From assembly GCF_009846885.1 (NCBI RefSeq), contig NZ_WUWM01000027.1, positions 24,700 to 88,699 of the forward strand: 64,000 bases of DNA, read 5' to 3'. Below, in pieces: positions 24,993 to 34,006 of the stretch (positions within the stretch are counted from its first letter, which is position 1; the number at the start of each line of letters is the position of its first letter). A program made the position numbers and the translations under genes. Source of the stretch: Paenibacillus puerhi. Its GTDB lineage: Bacteria; Bacillota; Bacilli; Paenibacillales; NBRC-103111. The notes beneath the pieces were generated by a model. The model was not told the DNA's origin. It made no database searches and saw nothing but the letters and a program-made list of their open reading frames with translations.

Positions 24993-25048
24993 CCCTCTCT
25001 ACGGGCCGTATACCTTCACATTACCACGACCAAAGGAGCCTACAACCG

Positions 25049-25879
25049 ATGAACATCCGCCCTTTCACCCTAATCCTTACCTCTGCTCTACTGCTGCTAA
25101 CCGCCTGCGGAGTGAGGCCCGCCCAACCCGCCGCTTCGCCAGACACGCCTGCCGCAACGGCCTCTGCCGCCGAGGTCAAAACGATCAAGGTCGGCGGGCA
25201 GCCCGATTCCTACCCTTATACGTTCAAGGAAGGCAATGAGATCAAGGGCTTCAACGTGGACATCGTGAATGCCATCGCCACCAAAGCCGGCTACCGGATC
25301 GAATGGTCCCTTGCCGACTGGAACGGGATCGTCGGGCAGCTTGAGGTCGGCAAGATCGATACGGTGCGCAACTTCGCCATTACGGAGGAACGGAAGCAGA
25401 AGTACAATTACACGAAGCCCTATTCCTTCTCCGGCGCTCAACTGCTCGTCAAGAAGGACAACAACGCCATTCAATCGCTGAAGGACGTTAAGGGTAAGAA
25501 GGTCGGAGCGGCGCTCGGCCAAAACTATGCGAACGTGCTGAAGGAGAATGACCCCGCAGGCGAGATTCAGCTCATCACCTACGAAACACCGGAGGTCGCC
25601 TACAAGGATCTGGAAGCTGGACGGATCGACGCTTATGTTGCGGGCAGGGAGTCTCTGCTTGTGCAGATTAAAGAAAAATCGCTGCCGTTCAAGCTGGCGG
25701 GTGAGCCGTTCGGCGAGAAGGCCGTCGGGTTCCCTTTCCATAAGAATAAAGAGAATGATTCTATCATCGCGGACTTCGACAAAGCCATCGACGATCTCCG
25801 CAGCGCTGGAAAGCTGAAGGAAATATCGGAGAAATGGTTCGGCGGCGACATTACGGAAAGCGGCAGCAGCAAGAAGTAG
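25049..25879 (+). CDS. amino-acid-type ABC transporter substrate-binding lipoprotein
   Basis: 276 residues from ATG 25049 (SD AAAGGAGC). Signal peptide with lipobox LLTAC (Cys20), then an Ala/Pro linker and a family-3 periplasmic-binding fold: SYPYTFKEGNEIKGFNVDI, GKIDTVRNFAITEERK, LKDVKGKKVGAALGQNY, YKDLEAGRIDAYVAGRES. It lies 56 nt after the permease gene and is probably its partner. The ligand is unknown; a sulfur-containing amino acid is suggested by context. Confidence 0.88.
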   Translation: MNIRPFTLILTSALLLLTACGVRPAQPAASPDTPAATASAAEVKTIKVGGQPDSYPYTFKEGNEIKGFNVDIVNAIATKAGYRIEWSLADWNGIVGQLEVGKIDTVRNFAITEERKQKYNYTKPYSFSGAQLLVKKDNNAIQSLKDVKGKKVGAALGQNYANVLKENDPAGEIQLITYETPEVAYKDLEAGRIDAYVAGRESLLVQIKEKSLPFKLAGEPFGEKAVGFPFHKNKENDSIIADFDKAIDDLRSAGKLKEISEKWFGGDITESGSSKK

Positions 25880-25926
25880 TCTGTCGGCCGTTCTACTAAA
25901 TCAGAAGTAAGGAGACGGGTGTACCC

Positions 25927-27276
25927 ATGACCAACAGAGCTCCCATCAAGCTATCCGCCTACCTGGTAGGCACAGGCATGCATATCGCCTCCTGGCGTCA
26001 TCCGAAGGTTCAGGCGAATGCCAGCCACAATATCGACTATTACAAGCAGCTCGCTCAAACCGCCGAACGGGGCAAGCTCGACTTCGTCTTCATCGCCGAC
26101 AGTCTCGCGATTAACGAGGAATCGCATTCGAATATTCTGAACCGCTTTGAGCCGATCACGCTCATCACCGCCTTGGCCGGCGCCACTACGAAAATCGGGG
26201 TGGTCGCCACCGCCTCCACCTCGTATATCGAGCCGTTCAACCTCGCGCGCATGATCATGTCTGTCGACCATCTCAGCAAGGGGCGGGCAGGCTGGAACAT
26301 CGTGACAACCCGCGACCTGTCCGGCAATACGGCCCGCAACTTCGGACGGGATGAGCACTTCGAGCATAGCCTGCGTTACAAGCGGGCGGAGGAATTCGTC
26401 GAGGTCACGCTGGGGTTATGGGATACTTGGGAGGACGACGCCTTCCTCTACGACCAAGAGAACGGGCGGTTCTACGACCGATCCAAGCTCCACCGGCTGA
26501 ATCATGAAGGCGAGTTTTTCGCCGTGCAGGGCCCGTTGAATATCGGAAGGTCCCCCCAGGGACGGCCCATTCTCGTCCAGGCAGGCTCCTCGGAAGCCGG
26601 ACAGAATTTCGCCGCGGGCCATGCCGAGGTGATCTTCTCGCATAAGAACAATATCGAGGACGCCAAGGAGCTGTATGCCTCGTTCAAAAGCAAAGCGTCC
26701 GCCGCGGGACGCTCGCCGGAGGATGTATTTATCTTCCAGGGCATTTCACCGATCCTCGGCGAGACGGAAGCGATCGCACGCGAGAAGTTCGAATACCTGG
26801 AATCGCTGATTACGTGGGAGCATGCTTTCCGTTTTCTGACTGACTATTTCCATAATAACTTCGACTTCAGTCCCTTCCATCTGCAGACCGGAGCCGCCGA
26901 CATCGGTCTTCACCTGCTGGAGGACGTCCGCTTCGAATTCAAGCAGCGTCAGCCGCTGATCGGCCGGACCAACCCGACTCTCCGGGAGCTCTACTCGCTG
27001 CTGACGGGCTCATTCGGCGTCGAGGAATTCATCGGCACGCCGGAGAAGGTCGCGGACCGTGTCGAGCACTGGTACCGCGAGCGGGCCGCCGACGGATTTA
27101 TGCTGATGTGCCCGCTGCTGCCGGACGGCCTGGACGACTTCATCCGGCTCGTCGTGCCACTGCTGCAGGAGCGCGGGCTGTTCCGCACCGACTATGAGGG
27201 CGATACGCTGCGGGAGCATCTGGGGCTGCCGCGGCCCGTCAACCGGTATGCTCAGGCGACTCTGCATCGCGTGTAG
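25927..27276 (+). CDS. FMNH2-dependent monooxygenase of the NtaA/SnaA/DszA family
   Basis: The 449-residue bacterial-luciferase-fold protein has family words GTGMHIASWRHP, KLDFVFIADSLAIN, GKGRAGWNIVTT-like (SKGRAGWNIVTT), NFGRDEHFEHSLRYKRAEEF and GRPILVQAGSSEAGQ. Such enzymes use reduced FMN and oxygen to cleave C-S or C-N bonds (DszA, dimethyl sulfide monooxygenase, nitrilotriacetate monooxygenase, YtnJ). In this locus, after an amino-acid-type importer, oxidation of an organosulfur compound is likely. No flavin reductase is adjacent. It is the last gene of the plus-strand group. Confidence 0.9.
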   Translation: MTNRAPIKLSAYLVGTGMHIASWRHPKVQANASHNIDYYKQLAQTAERGKLDFVFIADSLAINEESHSNILNRFEPITLITALAGATTKIGVVATASTSYIEPFNLARMIMSVDHLSKGRAGWNIVTTRDLSGNTARNFGRDEHFEHSLRYKRAEEFVEVTLGLWDTWEDDAFLYDQENGRFYDRSKLHRLNHEGEFFAVQGPLNIGRSPQGRPILVQAGSSEAGQNFAAGHAEVIFSHKNNIEDAKELYASFKSKASAAGRSPEDVFIFQGISPILGETEAIAREKFEYLESLITWEHAFRFLTDYFHNNFDFSPFHLQTGAADIGLHLLEDVRFEFKQRQPLIGRTNPTLRELYSLLTGSFGVEEFIGTPEKVADRVEHWYRERAADGFMLMCPLLPDGLDDFIRLVVPLLQERGLFRTDYEGDTLREHLGLPRPVNRYAQATLHRV

Positions 27277-27303
27277 AGCGGGGCCGCGTACACGCCCTTA
27301 TCT

Positions 27304-29295
27304 TTATTTCAATCCGGCTGGCGTATCCGTCAACGCAAACTCCAGCTCATCCAGCCGCTTCAGCCTTACGCCGTCCGGCAGCAAAGCCTCGATGCGCGAA
27401 CGCAGCTCGTCCGAAGCGTGCAGTTCCTCGCTGAAGATAGCGACGATGCCCCGGTCTTGGCGCGAACGGATCAGCCGACCCATCCCCTGCTTCAAACGCA
27501 GCAGCATATAAGGCAGATCGATTTCCTCGTACGGGTCGGCCGCCGCCTGTCTTCTTGCCTCGAACACCGGGTCCTTCGGAGGAAAGGGGAGCGACCAGAT
27601 GATCACGCCCGATAGCGAGGGGCCCGGGATATCCAGTCCTTCCCATAAGCTGGAGGCGCACAGCACGCTGCGCTCGTCCTGCTGGAAGGCGGAGATCAGA
27701 TTGCTGATCTCGCGGTCCCCTTCGAACAGAAAGCGCATGTCCGCACATTCCGCATAATGGACGATCTCGCTTTTGAACCGCTGCAGCTCATCCTTCCCGG
27801 GGAACAGGAGGAGGGCCCTGCCGCCGGTCCGGAGCAGTAAGGAGACGGCCGTCTTCATCTTCTCGGAGAACGTGCCCCGATAGGCCCATGCCGGTGCGAC
27901 GACTTCAAGCTGACCCTCGTAATCGTAAGGCGAGGCGACCGAGAACGATAAACAGTCTCCTGTACCGAGGCTGTCCGCGATATAATCGAAGGTCCCCTCT
28001 ACGGAGAGCGTCGCCGAGGAGAAGACGATCGGCATGTGCTGGGAAAACACCCGCTCGCGCAGCACTTCCTTCACGAGGCGCGGCATGATGACCAGCGTCA
28101 GGCCGTTCACGCTGTCCGTCGCCCAGCAGATCAGACCTTCCGTCCGGCTGAACAGGCTAAGCGCCTTCTGCATCATTTCCAGATGCTCCTCGACAATCTT
28201 CAGCTGATAGTCGTCCAGCGTGAACAGCTCGCTTTCGAACACCAGCTCGTCCTCGACATTCGACAGAATCTCCTGAAACCGTCTGACCTCCTCCAGCAAG
28301 CGATCATTGACGGCGATCTCCTTCCGCTCGGAGCCAGGGACGGGGCTAGCCTGACGCTCGATCACCTCGAACATCGCCTCGCTCTGAGCGATGGCATCCT
28401 CGATCAGCATCGCGAACGATTCGCGAACCTCTCCCTTCAGCAGACGGATGATCAGGTCCTCGAATACGACATGCTTGAGCTTATACGTCAGCGCCTTCTG
28501 AGCCGCGGATTCCAGCAGATGCCCTTCATCGAACACGACAGCGCTGTGCTCCGGCAGCAGCGGCAGCTGCCCTTCGCGCTTCCGGCCCTCGTAGGTCCAG
28601 ACATGCTCCATATAGAAATCATGCGAGCACACGATCAGATCGGCCGACCGCCGGTAATGATCGCGCGATAAGGTTTGTCCGCACCGGTGGCGCTGGCTGC
28701 ACACGAAGCAATCCTGAAACGCATCCCAGCTGATCCGGCTCCACTGGGTATCGTTCAGATGCGGATAATCCTTGCGGTCCCCATACGCATGGAAGGACTG
28801 CAGAGCTTCCCGCATATGCACGAAATCAGGCAGGCTCTCGTACAATTCCCGGTACGCCTGCACATCCTCATGGCCGAACCGGGCCTCGTCGAGCTTGTTC
28901 AAACAGGTATACTGATCCGGCGACTTGGCCAGTCTCGCATCGATATCGAGCTTCAGGTACCTCGACAGCTTGGCGATGTCGCCCTCCGGCTTGACCAGCT
29001 GTTCGATAAGCGACTCATCGGCGCACGCGATCACGACCGGCTTCCTCTGATAGCGGGCATAACAGACGGCATATAGTAAATAAACGAGCGTTTTGCCTGT
29101 ACCCACCCCGGCTTCGGCAAAAATCGTCCGCTTCTCGGCAAACGCGCGTTCGACCTGATAGGCCATATAAATCTGTTCGTCTCGCACCTCGAAGCCGGAT
29201 TCAGGCAATGTATCGTAGAACACATCGGCAATCCATTCCCCGGCCTGTTGAACGAACGGCCTCGAATGGTCATAGGCAAAAGGATATCGGCTCAC
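27304..29295 (-). CDS. ATP-dependent helicase, DinG/XPD-like superfamily 2
   Basis: 663 residues from GTG 29295, which has GGAGG 9 nt upstream. Motif I is AEAGVGTGKTLVYL, motif II is the variant DEGH in VVFDEGHLLE and motif VI is QGMGRLIRSRQDRG. Cysteines in YTCLNKL and FQDCFVCSQRHRC (four in total, about residues 132-215) can hold an Fe-S cluster as in DinG/XPD. It should unwind DNA 5' to 3', for example in repair of R-loops or damaged forks. It lacks the exonuclease domain of Bacillus DinG, so it is closer to YoaA in build. Confidence 0.88.
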   Translation of the reverse strand: MSRYPFAYDHSRPFVQQAGEWIADVFYDTLPESGFEVRDEQIYMAYQVERAFAEKRTIFAEAGVGTGKTLVYLLYAVCYARYQRKPVVIACADESLIEQLVKPEGDIAKLSRYLKLDIDARLAKSPDQYTCLNKLDEARFGHEDVQAYRELYESLPDFVHMREALQSFHAYGDRKDYPHLNDTQWSRISWDAFQDCFVCSQRHRCGQTLSRDHYRRSADLIVCSHDFYMEHVWTYEGRKREGQLPLLPEHSAVVFDEGHLLESAAQKALTYKLKHVVFEDLIIRLLKGEVRESFAMLIEDAIAQSEAMFEVIERQASPVPGSERKEIAVNDRLLEEVRRFQEILSNVEDELVFESELFTLDDYQLKIVEEHLEMMQKALSLFSRTEGLICWATDSVNGLTLVIMPRLVKEVLRERVFSQHMPIVFSSATLSVEGTFDYIADSLGTGDCLSFSVASPYDYEGQLEVVAPAWAYRGTFSEKMKTAVSLLLRTGGRALLLFPGKDELQRFKSEIVHYAECADMRFLFEGDREISNLISAFQQDERSVLCASSLWEGLDIPGPSLSGVIIWSLPFPPKDPVFEARRQAAADPYEEIDLPYMLLRLKQGMGRLIRSRQDRGIVAIFSEELHASDELRSRIEALLPDGVRLKRLDELEFALTDTPAGLK

Positions 29296-29388
29296 GGCTT
29301 GTAGCCTCCACAAAAAAGATTTTGGTCAAATAATCGAATCCTGTATTATCGCACGGAATCGGTCAAAAGGCAATTGGAACAAAGTAAA

Positions 29389-29415
29389 CAGCCTAGCGAA
29401 CGAGCCGCTAGGCTG
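29389..29415 (-). terminator. terminator of odhAB
   Basis: CAGCCTAGCG (29389-29398) pairs with 29406-29415 over a 7-nt loop, with TTTACTTTG after it on the minus strand. The U-tract is interrupted, so efficiency may be moderate. Confidence 0.65.
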
Positions 29416-29449
29416 AGGAAGCTTATAAGGCGGGTTGCATGAGAGGGCT

Positions 29450-30772
29450 CTAGCCTTCGAGCAGCAAGGTTTCGGGATCTTCAAGCAGTTCCTTGACCTT
29501 GACCAGGAAGCTGACCGCTTCGCTGCCGTCCACGATCCGGTGATCGTAAGAGAGCGCGATGTACATCATCGGGCGGTTCTCCATTCTCTCCGCATCTATC
29601 GCCACAGGGCGAAGCTGGATTTTGTGCATGCCCAGAATACCTACTTGAGGAGCGTTAAGTATAGGCGTCGACAGCAGCGAGCCGAATACGCCCCCGTTCG
29701 TTATCGTAAAGGTGCCGCCCTGCAGCTCGGAAATATCGAGCGAGTTGCTGCGCGCCTTGCCTGCGAGCTCGGCAATCTTCTTCTCGATCTCCGCGAAGCC
29801 GAGATGGTTCGCATTGCGCACGACCGGAACGACAAGACCTTCCTTGGCCGATACCGCGATGCCGATATCATAGAACTCCTTGACGATAATGTCTTCGCCA
29901 TCGATCTCGGCATTCAGCAGCGGGAACTTCTTCAGCGCGCCGACAACGGCCTTGGTGAAGAAGGACATGAAGCCGAGGCCCACATCGTTCTTCTCCTGGA
30001 ACGACTGCTTGCGCCGCTTGCGGATATCGAGGATGGCCGTCATATCCACCTCGTTAAAGGTGGTCAGCATCGCCGCCGTACGCTGTGCCTCGACCAGACG
30101 CTTAGCGATGGTCAGACGACGGCGCGACATCCGCTTCCGCTGAGCCGGCTTGCCGGGCTGAGCGTTCGCTTGTGCGCCTTGGCCGGCAGCGGCAGGCGGA
30201 GTTACGCTCACCGCAGGGGCGGCCTGTCCGGCACGGGCCGGAATGGATGGGCTGCCGGATGCCGCGTTCCGGACGTCGGTCTCGTATAAGCGGCCGATCG
30301 GATCATGGGCCGCCACCTGGCCTACGTCGATTCCTTTCTCGCGGGCAAGCCTGCGGGCTGCAGGCGAAGCGGACAGATGACCGCCGTCTCCGCCGGCTTC
30401 GTCGCGAGCCGCGGCTGGAGAAGCAGCCTGCTTGCCAGCCGCTTCAGCAGCTGCGGGAGCAGCTCCGGCTTGCGGAGCGGCGCTGGCAGCGCCGACCGCA
30501 GTATCCAGAGGGGCTCCGCCGGATGGAGCAGCAGCCGCGCCTACAAGGATAGTGCCGATGACTTCGCCGATCTGCACCGTCTCGCCTTCCGGCTTCAGAA
30601 TTTTATCGATCACGCCGTCTTGCTCGGCGCTAATTTCCATATTTACTTTGTCGGTTTCCAGCTCCAGCAGCAAATCACCCTGCTTCACGGACTGGCCTTC
30701 CTGTACGATCCATCTGGAGATCGTTCCTTCGGTGATGGACTCACCCATTTCAGGTACTTTGATTTCACTCAC
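29450..30772 (-). CDS. odhB: dihydrolipoyllysine succinyltransferase (E2 of 2-oxoglutarate dehydrogenase)
   Basis: 440 residues. Lipoyl domain (1-77) with lipoyl Lys42 in [11 protein letters not shown], an Ala/Gly-rich linker, a peripheral-subunit-binding domain ([19 protein letters not shown], about 125-160), a second Ala/Pro linker and the catalytic domain with [14 protein letters not shown] near the C-terminus. It transfers succinyl groups to CoA in the TCA cycle. The GTG start at 30772 has GGGAGG 9 nt upstream, overlapping the odhA stop, so the pair is one operon. E3 (lpdA) is not here. Confidence 0.95.
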   Translation of the reverse strand: MSEIKVPEMGESITEGTISRWIVQEGQSVKQGDLLLELETDKVNMEISAEQDGVIDKILKPEGETVQIGEVIGTILVGAAAAPSGGAPLDTAVGAASAAPQAGAAPAAAEAAGKQAASPAAARDEAGGDGGHLSASPAARRLAREKGIDVGQVAAHDPIGRLYETDVRNAASGSPSIPARAGQAAPAVSVTPPAAAGQGAQANAQPGKPAQRKRMSRRRLTIAKRLVEAQRTAAMLTTFNEVDMTAILDIRKRRKQSFQEKNDVGLGFMSFFTKAVVGALKKFPLLNAEIDGEDIIVKEFYDIGIAVSAKEGLVVPVVRNANHLGFAEIEKKIAELAGKARSNSLDISELQGGTFTITNGGVFGSLLSTPILNAPQVGILGMHKIQLRPVAIDAERMENRPMMYIALSYDHRIVDGSEAVSFLVKVKELLEDPETLLLEG

Positions 30773-30778
30773 GGCGCT

Positions 30779-33700
30779 TTACCTCCCAGTGGTTGTAATG
30801 ACTTCCGAGCTCGGACTAAGCGCAACCGATAGAATGCGCTGCTGCTCGTAGCTGTGCACGTTCTGATAGCCGCTGGCCGGGCTGGAGCGTTCCGGGCGGC
30901 CGACGTAACGGACGGCACGAACCCCTTCGGGAGCAATAGCCCGAATACGAGGCTCCATGTAGCTCCATGCGCCCATGTTCCGCGGCTCCTCTTGAACCCA
31001 TAGAAGCTCCCGAACCTTCGGAAAGCGGGCCAGTATGCGGCGAATTTCCTCTTCCGGGAAAGGATAGAGCTGCTCCGTGCGGATAATATGGAGCCAATCC
31101 CAGCTCTTATCCGCCTCCTTGTCCAGCGCCTCCTCCAGATCGACGGCGATCTTGCCTGTGCAGAGAATGATTCGCTCTACCTGCTCAGGCCGTCCTCCGA
31201 GATTGCGCTGCTCCAGCACCGGGCGGAAGGAACCCTCGCTGAACTCGATGCTATCCGAAGCCACCCGCGGGTTGCGGATCAAGCTCTTCGGCGCCATCAG
31301 CACGAGCGGACGGGCGCGCTCGCTTTCCGTAAGCGACGCCTGACGGCGAAGCAGGTGAAAGTATTGAGACGCGCTGGTCAGATTCGCGACCATCCAGTTA
31401 TCTTCGCCGGACAGCTGCAGGAAACGCTCCAGCCGCGCGCTGGAATGCTCAGGGCCCTGGCCTTCGTAGCCATGCGGCAGCAGCATGATGAGACTCGACT
31501 TCTGCGACCATTTGGAGCGCCCCGCCGATATGAACTGATCGATGGTTACCTGCGCTGCGTTGGTGAAGTCTCCATACTGCGCTTCCCAGATCACGAGCGT
31601 ATCCGGCGCATATACGTTGTAGCCGTATTCGAAGCCCAGTACCGACGCCTCGGACAACGGGCTATTGTAGATTGCAAACGAAGCCTTCGCCTGCGGCAGC
31701 TGATGCAGCGGGCTGTAGACGCTGCCGTTTTTGACATCGTGCAGCACCAGGTTGCGATGAGCGAACGTCGCCCGCTCCACATCCTGGCCGCTGATACGGA
31801 TCGGCTTGCCATCTGCGAGTATGGAAGCAAAGGCCAGTGTTTCGGCATGCCCCCAGTCGACCTTCTCGCCATCGTTAAGCGAGGTGGCTCTGCGCTCCAA
31901 AATTTTCTTGAGCTTAGGGTATACGTTAAAGGACTCCGGCCAGCTCAGCAGACCGGCATTGATCTCCCTCAGCCTCTCCAGGGGAACCCCTGTACGGAGC
32001 GCTTTTATTTCACCTGGCTCGGCGAGCTCCGGCTTCTGGGTTACGGGTTCCTGGCCGTCACGCTGCTTAACCTCGTCATAGGCTTCTCTCAGCCGGGTCT
32101 GAATGTCCAGCTTAATCTTCTCCGCCTGTTCGGCCGTCATCAGACCTTCACGGACTAGTTTCTGCGCATAAAGCGTGCTGACGGTAGGATGATTCCTGAC
32201 CTTCGTATAAATAAGCGGCTGCGTCGTTTCCGGGTCATCCGACTCATTATGCCCATACCGCCGGTATCCGATCAGATCGATCAAAAAATCCTTCTTGAAC
32301 AAATGCCGGTATTCGATAGCCAACCGCGCGGCTGCCAGGCACGCCTCCGGATCATCCGCATTCACATGGACGATCGGAATCTCATAGCCCTTGGCCAAGT
32401 CGCTGGCGTAATGCGTCGAGCGGGAATCATGGCTTTCCGTTGTAAAGCCAAGCCGGTTATTCACGATAATATGGACGGTCCCGCCGTTGCGATACCCGTT
32501 GAGCTTGTTGAAGTTCAGCGTTTCCGCTACAATGCCCTCTCCGGGGAAAGCGGCGTCGCCGTGCATCAGCACCGCTGCAGCTTTAGCTACATCCTGTACC
32601 GGATAGCCGGGCTGTGTCCGATCATCCTGTGCCGCACGGGTGAAGCCCTCGACTACCGGATTGACGAACTCCAGGTGACTCGGGTTATTCGCCAAGGTGA
32701 GCCGGGCCCGGGCAGTTTCGCCCCATCTGACGGAGCGGTTGGCCCCTAGATGATATTTGACATCGCCCGTCCAGCCGTAATTGATGCCCATCGAGCCTTC
32801 CGACGGGATCAGGTTGCGGTTGGCCGAATGATGGAATTCGGAGAAAATTTTACTGTACGGCTTGCCCAGCACATGAGCCAGCACATTGAGCCGTCCGCGG
32901 TGGGCCATCCCCATCAGAATATCGGTAGAGCCGTCGTAGGCGAGCTCACGGACAATTTCATCGACGAGAGGCACAAGCGCATCGGTACCTTCCACGGAGA
33001 ACCGTTTCTGTCCGACGAACGTACGGTGAAGGAAATCCTCGAACTGCTCGACCTCCAGAAGCCTCGTGAGCAGCGCTTTGCGTTCCTGCTCATCCAGCGC
33101 AAACTGAGGGAGCTTGAACTCCACTTGCTCGTTCAGCCACTTTCTTTCCTTCTCGTCATGCACATGGCTGAATTCGAACGCTATCGTACCGGTATACGCT
33201 TTGCGGAGCAATTGGATGGCAGCCCATCCGTCGCCGACTTCGGGATGCGGCCCGTCCCATACAAGCTCAGTGGGCAGAGCCGCCAGATCGGCTGGCGTAA
33301 TGCCGTAATATTCAGGCTCAAGCAGCTGAACATCCGCCTCGGCGCTGATCTCGAGCGGATCGATATCCGCGGCGAGATGTCCGTACGTACGGATATTCCA
33401 AACGAGCTTGCCGGCAGCTACCGCTTTCTGAAGCAGCTGACCGCTGACAGCAGCGTCCCGGCCGGCAGCCGAGGAGCGCTCCGGCGTTGAGGCCTGCACG
33501 GATGAAGGCGCCGGTTGAGCGGCAGTTTCCTGCGGGTCGGAAGCGGGCGGCTCCCCCCAACGCTCGAACAGATCCCGGTAATCCGCTCCTACGGACTGAG
33601 GATCTGCCAAGTACCTTTCGTATTGCTCTTGAATGTAACCCAGATTGGGCCCATAGTACGCTGCCCACGGATCCCAAGCTTGCTGGTTCGTCGGTGCCAT
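30779..33700 (-). CDS. odhA: 2-oxoglutarate dehydrogenase E1 component
   Basis: 973 residues from ATG 33700 (SD GGAGGGAAAG). The thiamine-diphosphate enzyme shows GMAHRGRLNVLAHVLGKP, GDAAFPGEGIVAETLN, NNRLGFTT and the C-terminal HGYEGQGPEHSSARLERFLQL. The N-terminal WDPWAAYYGPNLGYIQEQYE is the E2-binding helix region, followed by a Pro/Ala linker. It decarboxylates 2-oxoglutarate and passes succinyl to OdhB. A TATAAT at 33789-33794 on the minus strand, 89 bp upstream, is the likely -10; no good -35 was seen. Confidence 0.95.
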   Translation of the reverse strand: MAPTNQQAWDPWAAYYGPNLGYIQEQYERYLADPQSVGADYRDLFERWGEPPASDPQETAAQPAPSSVQASTPERSSAAGRDAAVSGQLLQKAVAAGKLVWNIRTYGHLAADIDPLEISAEADVQLLEPEYYGITPADLAALPTELVWDGPHPEVGDGWAAIQLLRKAYTGTIAFEFSHVHDEKERKWLNEQVEFKLPQFALDEQERKALLTRLLEVEQFEDFLHRTFVGQKRFSVEGTDALVPLVDEIVRELAYDGSTDILMGMAHRGRLNVLAHVLGKPYSKIFSEFHHSANRNLIPSEGSMGINYGWTGDVKYHLGANRSVRWGETARARLTLANNPSHLEFVNPVVEGFTRAAQDDRTQPGYPVQDVAKAAAVLMHGDAAFPGEGIVAETLNFNKLNGYRNGGTVHIIVNNRLGFTTESHDSRSTHYASDLAKGYEIPIVHVNADDPEACLAAARLAIEYRHLFKKDFLIDLIGYRRYGHNESDDPETTQPLIYTKVRNHPTVSTLYAQKLVREGLMTAEQAEKIKLDIQTRLREAYDEVKQRDGQEPVTQKPELAEPGEIKALRTGVPLERLREINAGLLSWPESFNVYPKLKKILERRATSLNDGEKVDWGHAETLAFASILADGKPIRISGQDVERATFAHRNLVLHDVKNGSVYSPLHQLPQAKASFAIYNSPLSEASVLGFEYGYNVYAPDTLVIWEAQYGDFTNAAQVTIDQFISAGRSKWSQKSSLIMLLPHGYEGQGPEHSSARLERFLQLSGEDNWMVANLTSASQYFHLLRRQASLTESERARPLVLMAPKSLIRNPRVASDSIEFSEGSFRPVLEQRNLGGRPEQVERIILCTGKIAVDLEEALDKEADKSWDWLHIIRTEQLYPFPEEEIRRILARFPKVRELLWVQEEPRNMGAWSYMEPRIRAIAPEGVRAVRYVGRPERSSPASGYQNVHSYEQQRILSVALSPSSEVITTTGR

Positions 33701-33920
33701 GGTTGCTTTCCCTCCGTCTTGGTTTATAGGTTTCGGTTCATGGACCGATCTTTCATTATAGATCATTCCTGAAGTAAATCCTACCCTTATTATAAGCTTC
33801 CCCTTCCTTATAACTTAAATAACCATTTTATATGAGTTCGATCTCATTTAGAGATCAATTTACCGGTAAATGATTTCATTGCGAACCAACTTTGGCCCTC
33901 GAAAGCCCGCTGCTGCAGCA

Positions 33921-33957
33921 AAAAAACGGGAAGCTGTGATTAACCCACCGCTCCCCG
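33921..33957 (-). terminator. terminator of the rhamnosidase gene
   Basis: CGGGAAGC (33927-33934) pairs with GCTCCCCG (33950-33957, one G-U), followed by seven U on the minus strand. Confidence 0.75.
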
Positions 33958-34006
33958 CTTTGCCTTCGGAACCCGCTAGTTCAGTCGTCCCGCACACCAC
34001 CGTCTC

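Noticed and set aside
29450..33700. A possible pyruvate dehydrogenase identity for the E1/E2 pair
   Set aside because: E1 is a single 973-residue chain with the 2-oxoglutarate dehydrogenase motif HGYEGQGPEHSSARLERFLQL; Firmicute pyruvate dehydrogenase E1 is split into alpha and beta.
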